DNA of 64,000 nucleotides from Gammaproteobacteria bacterium (lineage in GTDB: Bacteria > Pseudomonadota > Gammaproteobacteria > JAKBBU01), in assembly GCA_021773195.1 (NCBI GenBank), contig JAJFKN010000010.1, positions 37,119 through 101,118 on the forward strand. Reading direction: 5' to 3'. The notes beneath the pieces are model-generated. The model was not told the DNA's origin and searched no databases. It saw only the letters and a program-made list of their open reading frames with translations. Both the position numbers and the translations under genes were made by a program. Below are positions 29,255-38,844 of this stretch, piece by piece; position 1 is the first letter of the stretch; each line of letters opens with the position of its first letter.

Positions 29255-29276
29255 GCCTTACAGCTTTGCTGGAGGC
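29255..29276 (+). promoter_or_regulatory. Hairpin in the rpsF leader, possible S6:S18 autoregulatory site
   Basis: GCCT-TA-CAGC-TTT-GCTG-G-AGGC folds into a two-part stem 23 bases before the rpsF start, just ahead of AGGAGA. rpsF leaders in many bacteria bind the S6:S18 complex. I do not see the conserved CCG bulge with certainty, so this is tentative. The rest of 29035-29298 holds a short GCCC/GGGC hairpin (29225-29236), a seven-cytosine run (29121-29127) and no gene. Confidence 0.3.
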
Positions 29277-29298
29277 TTAGAGCCAAGAGGAGACCATT

Positions 29299-29721
29299 AT
29301 GCGTCACTATGAAATTGTTTTCATGGTTCACCCTGATCAGAGTGAACAAGTCCCTAATATGATTGAACGCTATAAAGACCTTATTACTAAGGGTAGCGGC
29401 ATCATCCACCGTATGGAAGATTGGGGGCGTCGTCAATTAGCCTATCCCATCAATAAAATCCACAAAGCACATTATGTGTTGATGAACATCGAATGCGATC
29501 AAGCTATTCTCGATGAAATCACCAACCTATTTCGTTTTAATGATGCGGTATTACGTAATCTTATTATCCAAATGGATGAGGCGGTTACGGAAGCTTCTCC
29601 CATGGCGAAAAGTAAAGATGAGCGTTCAGAAAGACCCGATAGGTCTGAGAGATCTCCTCGTCCGTCAGTGGAAGAAGTGACTGAAGAAGTTGCTGAAGAT
29701 AGCATTGAAGAAGAAAAATAA
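29299..29721 (+). CDS. rpsF: 30S ribosomal protein S6
   Basis: 140 residues. The start [14 protein letters not shown] and the segment [11 protein letters not shown] are diagnostic of S6, which pairs with S18 on the small-subunit platform. The acidic, Glu-rich C-terminal extension after residue 100 (ending SIEEEK) makes it slightly longer than E. coli S6. AGGAGA precedes the ATG. It is first in rpsF-rpsR-DUF2232-rplI. Confidence 0.96.
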   Translation: MRHYEIVFMVHPDQSEQVPNMIERYKDLITKGSGIIHRMEDWGRRQLAYPINKIHKAHYVLMNIECDQAILDEITNLFRFNDAVLRNLIIQMDEAVTEASPMAKSKDERSERPDRSERSPRPSVEEVTEEVAEDSIEEEK

Positions 29722-29746
29722 CTGGAATTATTGAGGAGAAAGAATT

Positions 29747-29968
29747 ATGTATAATCGTCGTCGTAAATTTTGTCGCTTCACGGCTGAGAAAATGAATGCT
29801 ATTGATTACAAAGATGTAGGTCTTTTAAAACCATACATCACGGAAACAGGTAAAATCGTTCCTAGTCGTATTACAGGTACGAAAGCCCGTTACCAACGTA
29901 TGTTAGCGACCGCTATCAAGCGTGCTCGTTACTTAGCGTTGCTACCCTATTGCGATAGCCACAAGTAA
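29747..29968 (+). CDS. rpsR: 30S ribosomal protein S18
   Basis: 73 residues. [11 protein letters not shown] at the start and [20 protein letters not shown] are diagnostic of S18. GAGGAGAAAG is the ribosome-binding site, and rpsF ends 25 bases upstream. It forms a heterodimer with S6. Confidence 0.97.
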   Translation: MYNRRRKFCRFTAEKMNAIDYKDVGLLKPYITETGKIVPSRITGTKARYQRMLATAIKRARYLALLPYCDSHK

Positions 29969-29973
29969 GTAAC

Positions 29974-30891
29974 GTGAAACGTTTTGGCGAATTCATTATG
30001 GCAAAGCGGCTAAATGCTGCTTTGCTCGCCTTTGTTTTTGGCTTCATACCACTCTTTGGATGGGTAAGTGTAGTCATCGTGTCTCTAGTAACTTTAAGAT
30101 TAGGGGCACGTGAAGGCGCCATGGTTTTGATGTGGGCTATCGTGCCTGATGTTGTATGGGCAGCCTTAGGTCACCCTCGCGTTTTGCTGTATGGCATCGT
30201 GATGGGGAGTTTGTTCGTTTACTTGATGGCCATTGTGCTACGAGAAACGGCATCCTGGGGGAAGGTACTGGAAGTCACTGCTCTATTAGCCGGGTTAGGC
30301 GTGGTAGCGGTGCATCTTTTTCACCCCGATATTGTGCAATGGTGGATGCAACAATATCAAAGCTATTTGAATGAAGTAACGAAAGCGGTTCAAATAAGTG
30401 GTGACAGTGCTTATCAACAAAGTTGGCAACAAACGTCAGCGATGTTGCAAAAAGCAGGCGTTTTGAAATTCCTTGCGGGGATTTCAACGGGCGCCACAGT
30501 TGCCATGGCCTTAGGGGGCAATTTATTTAATTTATTATTGGGGCGCCTGTGGCAATCTAGCTTGTATAACCCAGGAGCTCTACGTAAAGAATTATACAGT
30601 GTGCACATACACCGCATAGCATGTATTGTTTTTGCTTTATGTGGTTTGGCATTGTGGATGAAATGGTTGTGGGTGTGGGATTTAGTTCCTCTATTACTAC
30701 TATTATTTATTCCATCAGCCATTAGTTTAGTGCATGTATGGGCGAGTAAACGTAAACATGCAACAACATGTCTCGTGATTTTTTACATTTTATTGGTGGT
30801 GTTATCGCCCTATTCAGTGATAGCACTAATGGCAATAGCTTTAATGGACGCGGCGGTAGATATCCGCCAGCAATTTAAACTAATAACCTAA
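29974..30891 (+). CDS. DUF2232 family polytopic membrane protein
   Basis: 305 residues with about eight hydrophobic segments. Its position between rpsR and rplI is where many gammaproteobacteria encode a DUF2232 membrane protein of unknown function. I keep the GTG start at 29974, because the resulting KRFGEFIMAKR N-terminus resembles the family's RALAEFIMRGR-like beginning as I recall it. ATG at 29998 is the alternative. It has a five-base gap from rpsR and is co-transcribed with the ribosomal genes. A role in envelope or division is only guesswork. Confidence 0.75.
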   Translation: MKRFGEFIMAKRLNAALLAFVFGFIPLFGWVSVVIVSLVTLRLGAREGAMVLMWAIVPDVVWAALGHPRVLLYGIVMGSLFVYLMAIVLRETASWGKVLEVTALLAGLGVVAVHLFHPDIVQWWMQQYQSYLNEVTKAVQISGDSAYQQSWQQTSAMLQKAGVLKFLAGISTGATVAMALGGNLFNLLLGRLWQSSLYNPGALRKELYSVHIHRIACIVFALCGLALWMKWLWVWDLVPLLLLLFIPSAISLVHVWASKRKHATTCLVIFYILLVVLSPYSVIALMAIALMDAAVDIRQQFKLIT

Positions 30892-30918
30892 AAAGGTTGG
30901 TATAAAAGAGGTACTGTG

Positions 30919-31368
30919 ATGAATGTGATTTTATTAGAAAAAGTTCAAAATTTAGGGGGATTAGGTGACGCCGTTAAAGTAAAAAACGGTTATGCACGTA
31001 ATTACTTATTGCCTAAAGGCATTGCGGCTATGGCTACTAAAGCTAATTTGGCAAAGTTTGAAGAAGTTCGCGCTGAGTTAGAAAAGAAAGCTCAAGAAGT
31101 GAAGCGCCAGGCCGAGGCCCGTCGCGATACTTTTGCAGATGTTATTTTGACCATTGAAGCTAAAGTGACCGAAGAAGGTCAATTATTTGGTTCCGTGAGT
31201 ACTCGTGAAATCAGCGAAGCTGCTGAAGCTGCTGGCCATAAAATTGACAAGAGTGAAATTGATTTGCCCAATGGTCCTATCCAGGAAGTGGGTGAATATG
31301 ACATTCATGTACATTTAGACAGCGATGTTACTGCCATGATTAAAGTTCATGTGGTAGCTGAAGCTTAA
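30919..31368 (+). CDS. rplI: 50S ribosomal protein L9
   Basis: 149 residues, the same length as E. coli L9. The start MNVILLEKVQNLG and GYARNYLLPKGIA are diagnostic. I use the ATG at 30919 rather than the GTG three bases upstream, since GAGG then has six-base spacing and the product matches the family N-terminus. A strong hairpin follows 21 bases after the stop. Confidence 0.97.
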   Translation: MNVILLEKVQNLGGLGDAVKVKNGYARNYLLPKGIAAMATKANLAKFEEVRAELEKKAQEVKRQAEARRDTFADVILTIEAKVTEEGQLFGSVSTREISEAAEAAGHKIDKSEIDLPNGPIQEVGEYDIHVHLDSDVTAMIKVHVVAEA

Positions 31369-31389
31369 TCTTGCTGCTTTTTCTCTTCT

Positions 31390-31416
31390 AAGGGAATTAC
31401 CTAGGGTAATTCCCTT
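31390..31416 (+). terminator. Terminator-like hairpin after rplI
   Basis: A perfect 12-bp inverted repeat, AAGGGAATTACC and GGTAATTCCCTT, with a three-base loop. Only a weak T stretch follows. It separates the ribosomal operon from dnaB. Confidence 0.7.
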
Positions 31417-31480
31417 GATTCTACCCTTTGGCCATGGGAAAATCTCATAGACTTAATTGTCTAAAATGGGATACGTAATA

Positions 31481-32896
31481 ATGGATCAGATTATACCACC
31501 AGCACCACCAATGTCTGATTACATGACAGCCGATCCTAAGTTAAAAAACCTTAAAGTCCCCCCGCACTCCGTGGAAGCCGAGCAATCGGTATTGGGCGGT
31601 CTAATGTTAGACACACAAGCTTGGGATCGCGTGGCGGATCTCCTTTCAGAACAAGACTTTTATCGGCCTCAGCACCGCGTTATATTTTCGGCTCTGACAG
31701 AGTTATCACGTAAAGATATACCTTTTGATGTTATTACCGTTTCGGAACATTTGAAAAAACAAAATCAATTACAACAAGCCGGCGGCGAAATTTACCTGTT
31801 TGAATTATCCAATAACACACCCAGCGTGGCCAATATTACGGCCTATGCCAATATTGTGCGTGAACGTTCTGTATCGCGCCAACTATTAGGTATTTCCCAG
31901 AGGATTGCCGAAAGTGTCTATAACCCAGAGGGGCGTGAAGCGGCGGAATTATTAGATGAAGCTGAACGACAAGTGTTTGAAATTGCCGAGCAGAGTACCC
32001 GCGGCGGTGGCCCTGAAGGCATCGCAGATCTGTTAGCGAAAGCTGTGGAACGTATTGACACCCTTTACCATTCGGACTCTGCCATAACGGGAGTGCCTAC
32101 GGGCTTTAAAGATTTAGATGCCATGACGTCGGGGTTACAAAAAGCCGACCTGGTGATTGTTGCGGGCCGACCCTCCATGGGTAAAACGGTTTTAGCCGTG
32201 AACATCGCAGAAAATGCTGCTATTAGCGGTGATAAACCCATTTTGATTTTCAGTTTAGAAATGCCCGGCGACTCTTTGGCTATGCGGATGTTGTCATCCC
32301 TTGGGCGCATTGATCAACATAAGTTGCGCACGGGTAAATTAGAAGATGATGATTGGCCACGTATAACATCGGCCGTAAGTTTGTTAGACAATGCTAAATT
32401 ATTTATTGATGATACGCCGGGTTTGAGCCCCTCTGAAATGCGTGCCCGTGCCAGACGTTTAGTGAAAAAAGAAGGGCCGTTGGGTTTGATTGTTGTGGAT
32501 TATATGCAGTTAATGCAAGTACCAGGTTTCCGTGAAAACCGTACAGCGGAAATTTCAGAAATTTCTCGTTCTTTAAAAACTTTGGCTAAAGAATTGGATG
32601 TTCCAGTAGTCGCACTTTCTCAGTTGAATCGTAGTTTAGAGCAACGCCAAGATAAACGACCTGTGATGTCAGATTTGCGTGAATCGGGTGCTATTGAGCA
32701 AGATGCTGACATTATCGCTTTTATTTATCGTGATGAAGTATATAACGAAGATAGCCCCGAAAAAGGTACGGCAGAAATCATCATCGGTAAGCATCGTAAC
32801 GGACCCATTGGTAAAGTGCGCTTAGCCTTCCGAGGGCAATACACAAAGTTTGATAATTATATCCCGGAATCTTACGATAATATGGGGCCTTTCTAA
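31481..32896 (+). CDS. dnaB: Replicative DNA helicase DnaB
   Basis: 471 residues from the ATG at 31481; other in-frame starts are ATG 31466 and TTG 31457. The N-terminal domain has PPHSVEAEQSVLGGLM. The RecA-like helicase domain has Walker A GRPSMGKT, Walker B LIVVDYMQLM and SQLNRSLEQR. It unwinds DNA at the replication fork as a hexamer. The stop overlaps the alr start by one base (TAATG). dnaB-alr after rplI is the usual gammaproteobacterial order. Confidence 0.95.
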   Translation: MDQIIPPAPPMSDYMTADPKLKNLKVPPHSVEAEQSVLGGLMLDTQAWDRVADLLSEQDFYRPQHRVIFSALTELSRKDIPFDVITVSEHLKKQNQLQQAGGEIYLFELSNNTPSVANITAYANIVRERSVSRQLLGISQRIAESVYNPEGREAAELLDEAERQVFEIAEQSTRGGGPEGIADLLAKAVERIDTLYHSDSAITGVPTGFKDLDAMTSGLQKADLVIVAGRPSMGKTVLAVNIAENAAISGDKPILIFSLEMPGDSLAMRMLSSLGRIDQHKLRTGKLEDDDWPRITSAVSLLDNAKLFIDDTPGLSPSEMRARARRLVKKEGPLGLIVVDYMQLMQVPGFRENRTAEISEISRSLKTLAKELDVPVVALSQLNRSLEQRQDKRPVMSDLRESGAIEQDADIIAFIYRDEVYNEDSPEKGTAEIIIGKHRNGPIGKVRLAFRGQYTKFDNYIPESYDNMGPF

Positions 32897-33969
32897 TGAC
32901 GCGCCCCACTAGCGTCACCATTGATACTCAAGCCTTGAGTCATAATCTAACGCGCGTTCGCCAATGCGCACCAACACAACAAGTTTTAGCCATGGTAAAA
33001 GCCGATGCCTATGGCCATGGTATAATTCCCATGGCAAAGCAATTGGATGCTGCGGGCGTAGATGGTTTTGGTGTGGCCTGTATCGACGAAGCCATTCAAT
33101 TGCGTGAGGCAGGCATTGAATTACCCATTTTGTTATTGGAAGGGTTTTTCACTGAAGATGAACTAGTTACTATTCAAGCCTTAGGTTTGAAAGTGGTTAT
33201 TCATGACAAATGGCAAGTGGATGCTTTAAAAAAATTAAAAGAGCCTATTACAGTCTGGTTGAAAATAGATACGGGCATGCATCGTTTAGGCCTATTGCCA
33301 GAAGAAGTGAAAGACGCTTATAAGCGTTTAAAATCCAACGCTAAAGTAGAAAAGATTTATTTTATGAGCCATTTTGCCAGTGCCGACGAAATTCATAACC
33401 CACAAACCAAAGAGCAAATCAGTCAGTTTATAAAGATTGTAAAAGGTTTGGAAGGGGGATACAGCCTGGCGCATTCCGCGGGCATTCTAGCTTGGCCCGA
33501 AACTCATGCTAAATGGGTGCGTCCAGGGATTATGCTCTATGGTGTGAGCCCATTTAAAGCGTATACCGGCAGTGATCATCAGTTACAACCCGTTATGACC
33601 TTTAAGTCCAAACTCATTGCTGTAAAGCGATTAAAGAAAGGCGAACCTGTGGGTTATGGGGCGACCTATCATTGTGAAGAAGATATGCCTGTGGGAGTTA
33701 TTGCTGTGGGGTATGGTGATGGGTATCCTCGTCATGCCAAGAATGGCACGCCCGTGCTAGTGAATGGCATTAGAGTGCCGCTAATTGGCCGGGTATCCAT
33801 GGATATGATTACGGTGGATTTACGCCAATGTGCCATTGCACGGCGGGGCGATCCGGTAGTGTTGTGGGGCGAAGGCTTGCCCGCAGAAGATGTGGCTGCT
33901 GGCGCTGATACTATTGCCTATGAATTATTTACTAGTGTGACAGAAAGAGTAAAAAGAACCTATTTATAA
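32896..33969 (+). CDS. alr: Alanine racemase
   Basis: 357 residues. It interconverts L- and D-alanine for peptidoglycan. The PLP lysine is Lys35 in AMVKADAYGHG. LKIDTGMHRLG, the VGYGATY segment and RVSMDMITVDL match the fold-type III family. It is translationally coupled to dnaB. Length is normal. Confidence 0.96.
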   Translation: MTRPTSVTIDTQALSHNLTRVRQCAPTQQVLAMVKADAYGHGIIPMAKQLDAAGVDGFGVACIDEAIQLREAGIELPILLLEGFFTEDELVTIQALGLKVVIHDKWQVDALKKLKEPITVWLKIDTGMHRLGLLPEEVKDAYKRLKSNAKVEKIYFMSHFASADEIHNPQTKEQISQFIKIVKGLEGGYSLAHSAGILAWPETHAKWVRPGIMLYGVSPFKAYTGSDHQLQPVMTFKSKLIAVKRLKKGEPVGYGATYHCEEDMPVGVIAVGYGDGYPRHAKNGTPVLVNGIRVPLIGRVSMDMITVDLRQCAIARRGDPVVLWGEGLPAEDVAAGADTIAYELFTSVTERVKRTYL

Positions 33970-34019
33970 AGGGTTTTATATAATAATAAAGATGGAAACT
34001 TAAAGGTAAGGAGAAAGAA

Positions 34020-34832
34020 ATGACCGTAATAAAGCACTTAAAAACGGGGCAAATCATAAGGCGGACGCCAGAATCTTTCGAGATAGAAGGGAATATCATA
34101 GAGTATATGATTACACCTGAAAAGATTGCAACGTTAGCTTACCGATTAATCCAGGGTGGAACGATTGCACACCTAGACCCTTACATAGAGCGATTAACAA
34201 TCATGGCGACATGCCATGTTGGAGCTGTGAGTTTCTTTTTGGGCATTTATAATGAACTTAGAGAGCCGGTGCTGCAGGACAAAGCCGAAGTATATTATAA
34301 ATCAGCCTTTAGCCTAGGGCTCATGCCCTCTGGGAGAAAAATGGACTTTGCTTTAGCCTATGGAGAAGTGATCCTATCTACTTTTGGAATGGAAGGTTTT
34401 AATCAAGCATTAATGAATAAAAAAGTTATGTGGATTGTCGCACTATTATTCTCTCTTAAAACAAGCAAGCCTGAAGTGACAAGACAATTAAGTGAATTGG
34501 CTGACATATCACCCGTAGCTTGTTATAGCATTGCTATGCAACGCGTTGACTGGAAGGCTTTAATGTCATTTGTGCGATTGCCTAGAACCGATGGTGTTTT
34601 TTCTCAAAAGGTTTATGACCTAAATATATTGCTGGACTGTATGAAAATCGATGAATTAAATAGTGAGAGTGCGAAAGGCGAAATGCTTTTTACAGTTTGT
34701 AAAAAAATTACTTGGGAGAAGATTCCTAGTGAAACCCGGAACAGAGTAAAAGCTATGCTTACGGAAGAGCAGGGAGCTGAACTGATCACCAGTGCTTTGT
34801 CTTCTAAAACAGAACTCAATCTGATCGTTTAG
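34020..34832 (+). CDS. Hypothetical protein, mostly helical
   Basis: 270 residues that I do not recognise. There is no signal peptide and no clear transmembrane helix. The sequence looks alpha-helical, with a hydrophobic segment around KKVMWIVALLFSL. AAGGTAAGGAGA gives a strong ribosome-binding site. It stands alone between alr and a DUF3050-like gene, in a stretch with little conserved synteny. A host-directed effector or a lineage-specific cytosolic protein are both possible. Nothing in the sequence fixes a function. Confidence 0.65.
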   Translation: MTVIKHLKTGQIIRRTPESFEIEGNIIEYMITPEKIATLAYRLIQGGTIAHLDPYIERLTIMATCHVGAVSFFLGIYNELREPVLQDKAEVYYKSAFSLGLMPSGRKMDFALAYGEVILSTFGMEGFNQALMNKKVMWIVALLFSLKTSKPEVTRQLSELADISPVACYSIAMQRVDWKALMSFVRLPRTDGVFSQKVYDLNILLDCMKIDELNSESAKGEMLFTVCKKITWEKIPSETRNRVKAMLTEEQGAELITSALSSKTELNLIV

Positions 34833-34961
34833 AGTGCCTTTACATATTTGGAATGAACAGTACTGACGGGTTGGTTGAATTAATTATTTAATTTCCATTC
34901 CTTATGCGATACAATAGCTCCATCTATTCACGACCACAGCACAATATTAATAGGTGACAAT

Positions 34962-35792
34962 ATGCATAATCATGTTTTAGTAGAATCTGATCCTTCTACC
35001 ATTATCGATTTATCCAGTGTGGGTGTTCATAGTGCGTTGTTGAATCATTCACGATTGGAAGAATTAGAAAGCACCATGACGGAGTGGGTGAACTCTCCCA
35101 TTTTTTATGAATGCCATGATAGAAAGTTGGCTTTTAAGTTGCTCACCATATCCTTGGCCCATACTTATATTTTTGGTCGATTTACCCTAACCAGTTATGC
35201 CGCACAAATTTATCTTTCCTTAAGACAGTTGAATCCATTGGATGACCAATTAGGCGAAATATTAAAAATCAACAGCAGTGTATTTCAGGGGGAGTTGTTT
35301 ACTAACAACGTCTATAATAAACCCGGCGATTGCCACGCACATTATTATGATATGAAGATGGCCTATGAAAAAGTTGCGGGTGACATAAATGCAATTAAGT
35401 TATTTGAACATAATGCCATTGAATATGGCGTCAATCATGCATTCAGTTCCAGCAGCCTTTGGAATGAGAATATGACCGTCTATGCAAATTATGTGGAAGA
35501 AATAACAAATCATGCTTTGCCGGTATTTTTGGTGGTATTGATTTCTGAAAAAGCCATATGGGAAGGATATAATATCATTCTTGACCAGCTTAATGAGCAT
35601 GAATCCTTTGATCTATTTCGTGTATTTATGCGTCGGCATATTGAACTGGATAACGATGAGCATGGCCCTTCCACCGTTCTATGGTTTAATTATTATTTAG
35701 ATAAACTGAAACCCAGCCAGCGCGAATTGGATAGAGCCATGGACGTGGCTATACAGTTTATAAAATTAAGAATAAAAACCTACCGCTATTGA
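34962..35792 (+). CDS. DUF3050-like protein, heme-oxygenase-like fold
   Basis: 276 residues. RRHIELDNDEHGP at 224-236 and GDCHAHYYDMKMAYEKVAGD around 122-141 resemble the conserved segments of DUF3050, a heme-oxygenase-like family. The His and acidic residues at 226, 228, 230 and 234 could be metal ligands, as in heme-oxygenase-like diiron oxidases, but this is an analogy rather than a demonstrated site. A moderate TACAAT -10-like element lies upstream (34910). The stop overlaps the convergent histidine kinase by seven bases. Confidence 0.55.
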   Translation: MHNHVLVESDPSTIIDLSSVGVHSALLNHSRLEELESTMTEWVNSPIFYECHDRKLAFKLLTISLAHTYIFGRFTLTSYAAQIYLSLRQLNPLDDQLGEILKINSSVFQGELFTNNVYNKPGDCHAHYYDMKMAYEKVAGDINAIKLFEHNAIEYGVNHAFSSSSLWNENMTVYANYVEEITNHALPVFLVVLISEKAIWEGYNIILDQLNEHESFDLFRVFMRRHIELDNDEHGPSTVLWFNYYLDKLKPSQRELDRAMDVAIQFIKLRIKTYRY

Positions 35793-37774
35793 TGGTGTTG
35801 AGGCAAAACGTGCTTCACGATCATTTGCAGTAAGTCCTCTTCGGAAACGGGCTTGGTGAGGAACCCATTCATGCCTGAGTTAAGGCATAGAGCTCTATCT
35901 TCATCGAGTACGTGACCTGTCAGGGCAATGATGGGGCTTTCACGGCCATAGGTTTCCATAGCTCTGAGCCTTTTTGCTACTTCAATGCCTGAAAAATCAG
36001 GCAATCCAATATCCAGCAGCACTAAATCAAAATCTTTTTTAGGGTATTGGTCCAAAGCTTCTTGTCCAGTGACCGCAAGAGCTACGCGGCAACCTAAGGT
36101 TTCTAGAAAAATGGTCACCACTCGTTGATTTAATTTATCATCCTCAACCACTAGGACCATGGGTTTCATGACTTTGACTAGTTCCCGTTCCGATGACACT
36201 CGTGATGTCCATTGCTGCCAGGATTTTTCTAAAGTTTCCAATAATTGAGATGGCGCCACAGGTTTTTGTACAAATCCATTAAATTCTTTGATGGTGAGCT
36301 TTTCTTTGTAAGCTTGTGAGTTACTTGATAATAAGGCTAATTTTAAGGAGTTAGAAAGTCGTTGGTGGCCGGTCACATCGTCGCATAGGGTTTCAAGATT
36401 AATGGATTCAACTTCATCATCCACAATAATAACTTGAATGTCATTGGCCAATTTCATATTGCCAGCAAGCATTTCATTGAATTGTTGGCTAGTCATTAAT
36501 AGTGTATTTCTTGTGCCAATCTGGGCCACGGTGAATTTTCCTCTGACCTCATTGTCATCAATGATGAGTACATAGATATTATCATAATGTTCTGACCAAT
36601 TGGATTTCCTTACTTTTATGGGTTGCCGCAATAGAGGTAAGGTGACTTTGAAAGTGGAACCTACATGAGGTTGCGTTTCAACGGAAATATCACCCCTCAT
36701 AGCTTCTACGAAATTTTTTGTAATGGTTAAACCAAGTCCTACACCCTTTTTGTTGGAAGTATAGGAGGGGGTGCCTTTTTCAAAACGGTCGAATATCTTA
36801 CCCAGTTTGTCAGATTCAATGCCCATGCCCGTGTCTTCCACAGTAAGCATAATGGTGGATTTATCTTCTTCACGAATAACTTCTTTTACAGCGATAGATA
36901 CATAACCTTGATCAGTGAATTTAACTGCATTGCCCACAAGGTTAGTGATGACGCGATTGATTTTTTGAATATCCCCAATAAAATGGGATTCCACATGTTC
37001 ACTATAATCAATGATAAGGTCGATGGATTTTTCTTTTGAGCTCGCATGAAAAGAATGAATAATATGTTCTATAATTTTCCTTAAATTAAAGGGCTCCGAA
37101 TGTGTAGCCACATCTCCAGCTTCAATTCTAGAATAGTATAAGACGTCTTCTACCATTTGCAAAAGGGTGTTGCTGCCTTCCACGATGCAGTGAACAGCTT
37201 CGTGATACTTAGAGTCTAATGGCTGTGATTCTAAATATTTGGCCATACCGTAGATGCCATTTAATGGGCTACGCAAATCATGACTCATATTAGCAATGAA
37301 TTCAGCTTTGGTTCGGTTAGCAGACTCAGCCAACCGTTTTGCTGCTATGAGTTCTCTTTCTTTACGTTTGTGCTCAGAAATGTCTGTGGCGATACCCATA
37401 ACGCCAATGACTTCACCCTGGTCGTCGATGATGGGTTTTTTATTGACTAGTACATTGAGCTTTGTGCCATCGGGGCGAGATAATATCTCATCATTATTAA
37501 TAACAGGTTCACCGTTCATGGTACGTTTATCCCCATCTTGAAAGAATTCCGTGTCGGAACCATCAGATTGCCAATTCAAGTCAGCATCAGTTAAGCCTAT
37601 GATATCTTCTGCACAATCTAATTCAACCAATTTGGCGTATTCTTCGTTACAGCCTAAATATAAGCAATCTTTGTTTTTCCAAAAGACATAGTGGGGCAGG
37701 TAATTGCATAAGTTTCGCAAAATGAACTCTGCTTGTTGTTTAATTTCTTGCTTTAAATCCGATTTCTGTGACAT
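35786..37774 (-). CDS. PAS-containing hybrid sensor histidine kinase with two receiver domains
   Basis: 662 residues. The order is a PAS domain (about 20-135, ending in the PAC motif GVMGIATDISEHKR), HisKA with phospho-acceptor His165 in NMSHDLRSPLNG, HATPase_c (N box NLVGNAVKF near 278; G1 DTGMGI; G2 GVGLGL), then receiver 1 (about 400-515, candidate Asp452/453, KP at 504) and receiver 2 (about 538-655, IIALTG and KP at 641, phospho-acceptor Asp588 in LLDIGLPD). There is no transmembrane segment, so it senses a cytosolic signal. No response regulator is adjacent. The upstream region has a 13-base CACTTT/AAAGTG palindrome (37842-37854). Confidence 0.92.
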   Translation of the reverse strand: MSQKSDLKQEIKQQAEFILRNLCNYLPHYVFWKNKDCLYLGCNEEYAKLVELDCAEDIIGLTDADLNWQSDGSDTEFFQDGDKRTMNGEPVINNDEILSRPDGTKLNVLVNKKPIIDDQGEVIGVMGIATDISEHKRKERELIAAKRLAESANRTKAEFIANMSHDLRSPLNGIYGMAKYLESQPLDSKYHEAVHCIVEGSNTLLQMVEDVLYYSRIEAGDVATHSEPFNLRKIIEHIIHSFHASSKEKSIDLIIDYSEHVESHFIGDIQKINRVITNLVGNAVKFTDQGYVSIAVKEVIREEDKSTIMLTVEDTGMGIESDKLGKIFDRFEKGTPSYTSNKKGVGLGLTITKNFVEAMRGDISVETQPHVGSTFKVTLPLLRQPIKVRKSNWSEHYDNIYVLIIDDNEVRGKFTVAQIGTRNTLLMTSQQFNEMLAGNMKLANDIQVIIVDDEVESINLETLCDDVTGHQRLSNSLKLALLSSNSQAYKEKLTIKEFNGFVQKPVAPSQLLETLEKSWQQWTSRVSSERELVKVMKPMVLVVEDDKLNQRVVTIFLETLGCRVALAVTGQEALDQYPKKDFDLVLLDIGLPDFSGIEVAKRLRAMETYGRESPIIALTGHVLDEDRALCLNSGMNGFLTKPVSEEDLLQMIVKHVLPQHHQ

Positions 37775-38096
37775 ATCTTAACTATCCCTTGATTGAAATC
37801 CTGATGTTAAATATGAAGTGCTCTCCACTGTACTGTCTATTCACTTTGAAAGTGTATGATTTTCGTGCCAATAAGTCCATAAGCAATTCTATGGGTTATT
37901 TTAGAAATGGTGCTTATGCTAGGAGGGCTAGCCACTAAGCTTTTGGCTATGCAGCATAAGGTTAATGGCCATGTCTGTCAGTTTTTCCGGGCTCTTCCTA
38001 TCAGTCTGTATGATAAGAAAATACATATAAATCATTGGGTTGACAATGTCAAAAGCAAAAGAACACCTTCTTTTCTGTTGGGTAATGTTATAAGGG
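37775..38096. other. Intergenic region, no gene seen
   Basis: A 322-base gap upstream of the hybrid kinase and downstream of the Bax-like gene. It contains the palindrome CACTTTGAAAGTG at 37842-37854, within 100 bases of the kinase start. An open frame at 37907-38146 lacks a ribosome-binding site and any recognisable protein character. Confidence 0.6.
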
Positions 38097-38813
38097 CTAA
38101 GATTTCCCGCCACCATTATCGTAAGAGGCTAAGCCTTTGCTATTGATAATGGTTTGCAGTGAATCCACATAAGCTTGACGTCGAGTGGAGTATTGGCTGA
38201 GCCCCGTTGCTAGTATGTAGCCATTTAACGGTTTGCCCTGTTGGCGTAACTCATAGCGTAGACTGCGGAAGTCTCGATAGGCGCCATGAGTATTTAAATT
38301 ATGTATGTAAGCTTGAACTGATGCCGCGCGACTGGGGAATGCTTTTACTTCATAGGTGCGTCCGGCAGGGCGTTGACGAGGGATAAGGCCACAACCCTGC
38401 GAAAAACACCATTGACCAAAGAGATTATTCCCCTGTTGTGCGAAACGTGAACGCCCCCAGGCAGATTCATTGGCGGCTTGAGCTAAAACCAAAGAGACTG
38501 GCACGGTATCCACGCGATGCAGCAGTGCTTGCCATACTTGACGCGATGAAAAATTATTGTCATTCACGTCATAATTATTCGCTAATTGTTGCAGCCATTT
38601 TTTATCAGACGAGGATAGCTTGGTGCCTTTTTCATAACTCTTATATAATGCCAATAAATGTTGGCGTTGTCGCATGATCTTACCATCACTGTCTTGGATG
38701 ATGGGCACAACATTGTTGACGAATTGTTGTTGGGTTGCAGTGAGAACAGCGGCAAATGCACTGGGTGTGCATAATAATATTAATACTAGAGCTCTTACAG
38801 TTGTTTTCATCAT
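38097..38813 (-). CDS. Bax-like periplasmic glucosaminidase
   Basis: About 238 residues. The signal peptide (MMKTTVRALVLILLCTPSAFA) is followed by a glucosaminidase-type domain. The segment AQAANESAWGRSRFAQQGNNLFGQW carries the catalytic Glu of the Bax/FlgJ (GH73-like) family. It probably trims peptidoglycan in the periplasm. I chose the ATG at 38813, six bases after GGAG; an ATG at 38828 lies before that site. It is next to the ogt-like gene on the same strand with a short gap, possibly co-transcribed. Confidence 0.85.
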   Translation of the reverse strand: MMKTTVRALVLILLCTPSAFAAVLTATQQQFVNNVVPIIQDSDGKIMRQRQHLLALYKSYEKGTKLSSSDKKWLQQLANNYDVNDNNFSSRQVWQALLHRVDTVPVSLVLAQAANESAWGRSRFAQQGNNLFGQWCFSQGCGLIPRQRPAGRTYEVKAFPSRAASVQAYIHNLNTHGAYRDFRSLRYELRQQGKPLNGYILATGLSQYSTRRQAYVDSLQTIINSKGLASYDNGGGKS

Positions 38814-38844
38814 TATTATCTCCGACATTTTTTATAATATAAAT

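Noticed and set aside
29058..29312. 84-codon open frame upstream of rpsF
   Set aside because: It overlaps the rpsF leader and start, has no ribosome-binding site and a low-complexity translation.
37907..38146. 79-codon open frame between the hybrid kinase and the Bax-like gene
   Set aside because: Composition is not protein-like, and homology and neighbouring operon context are lacking.
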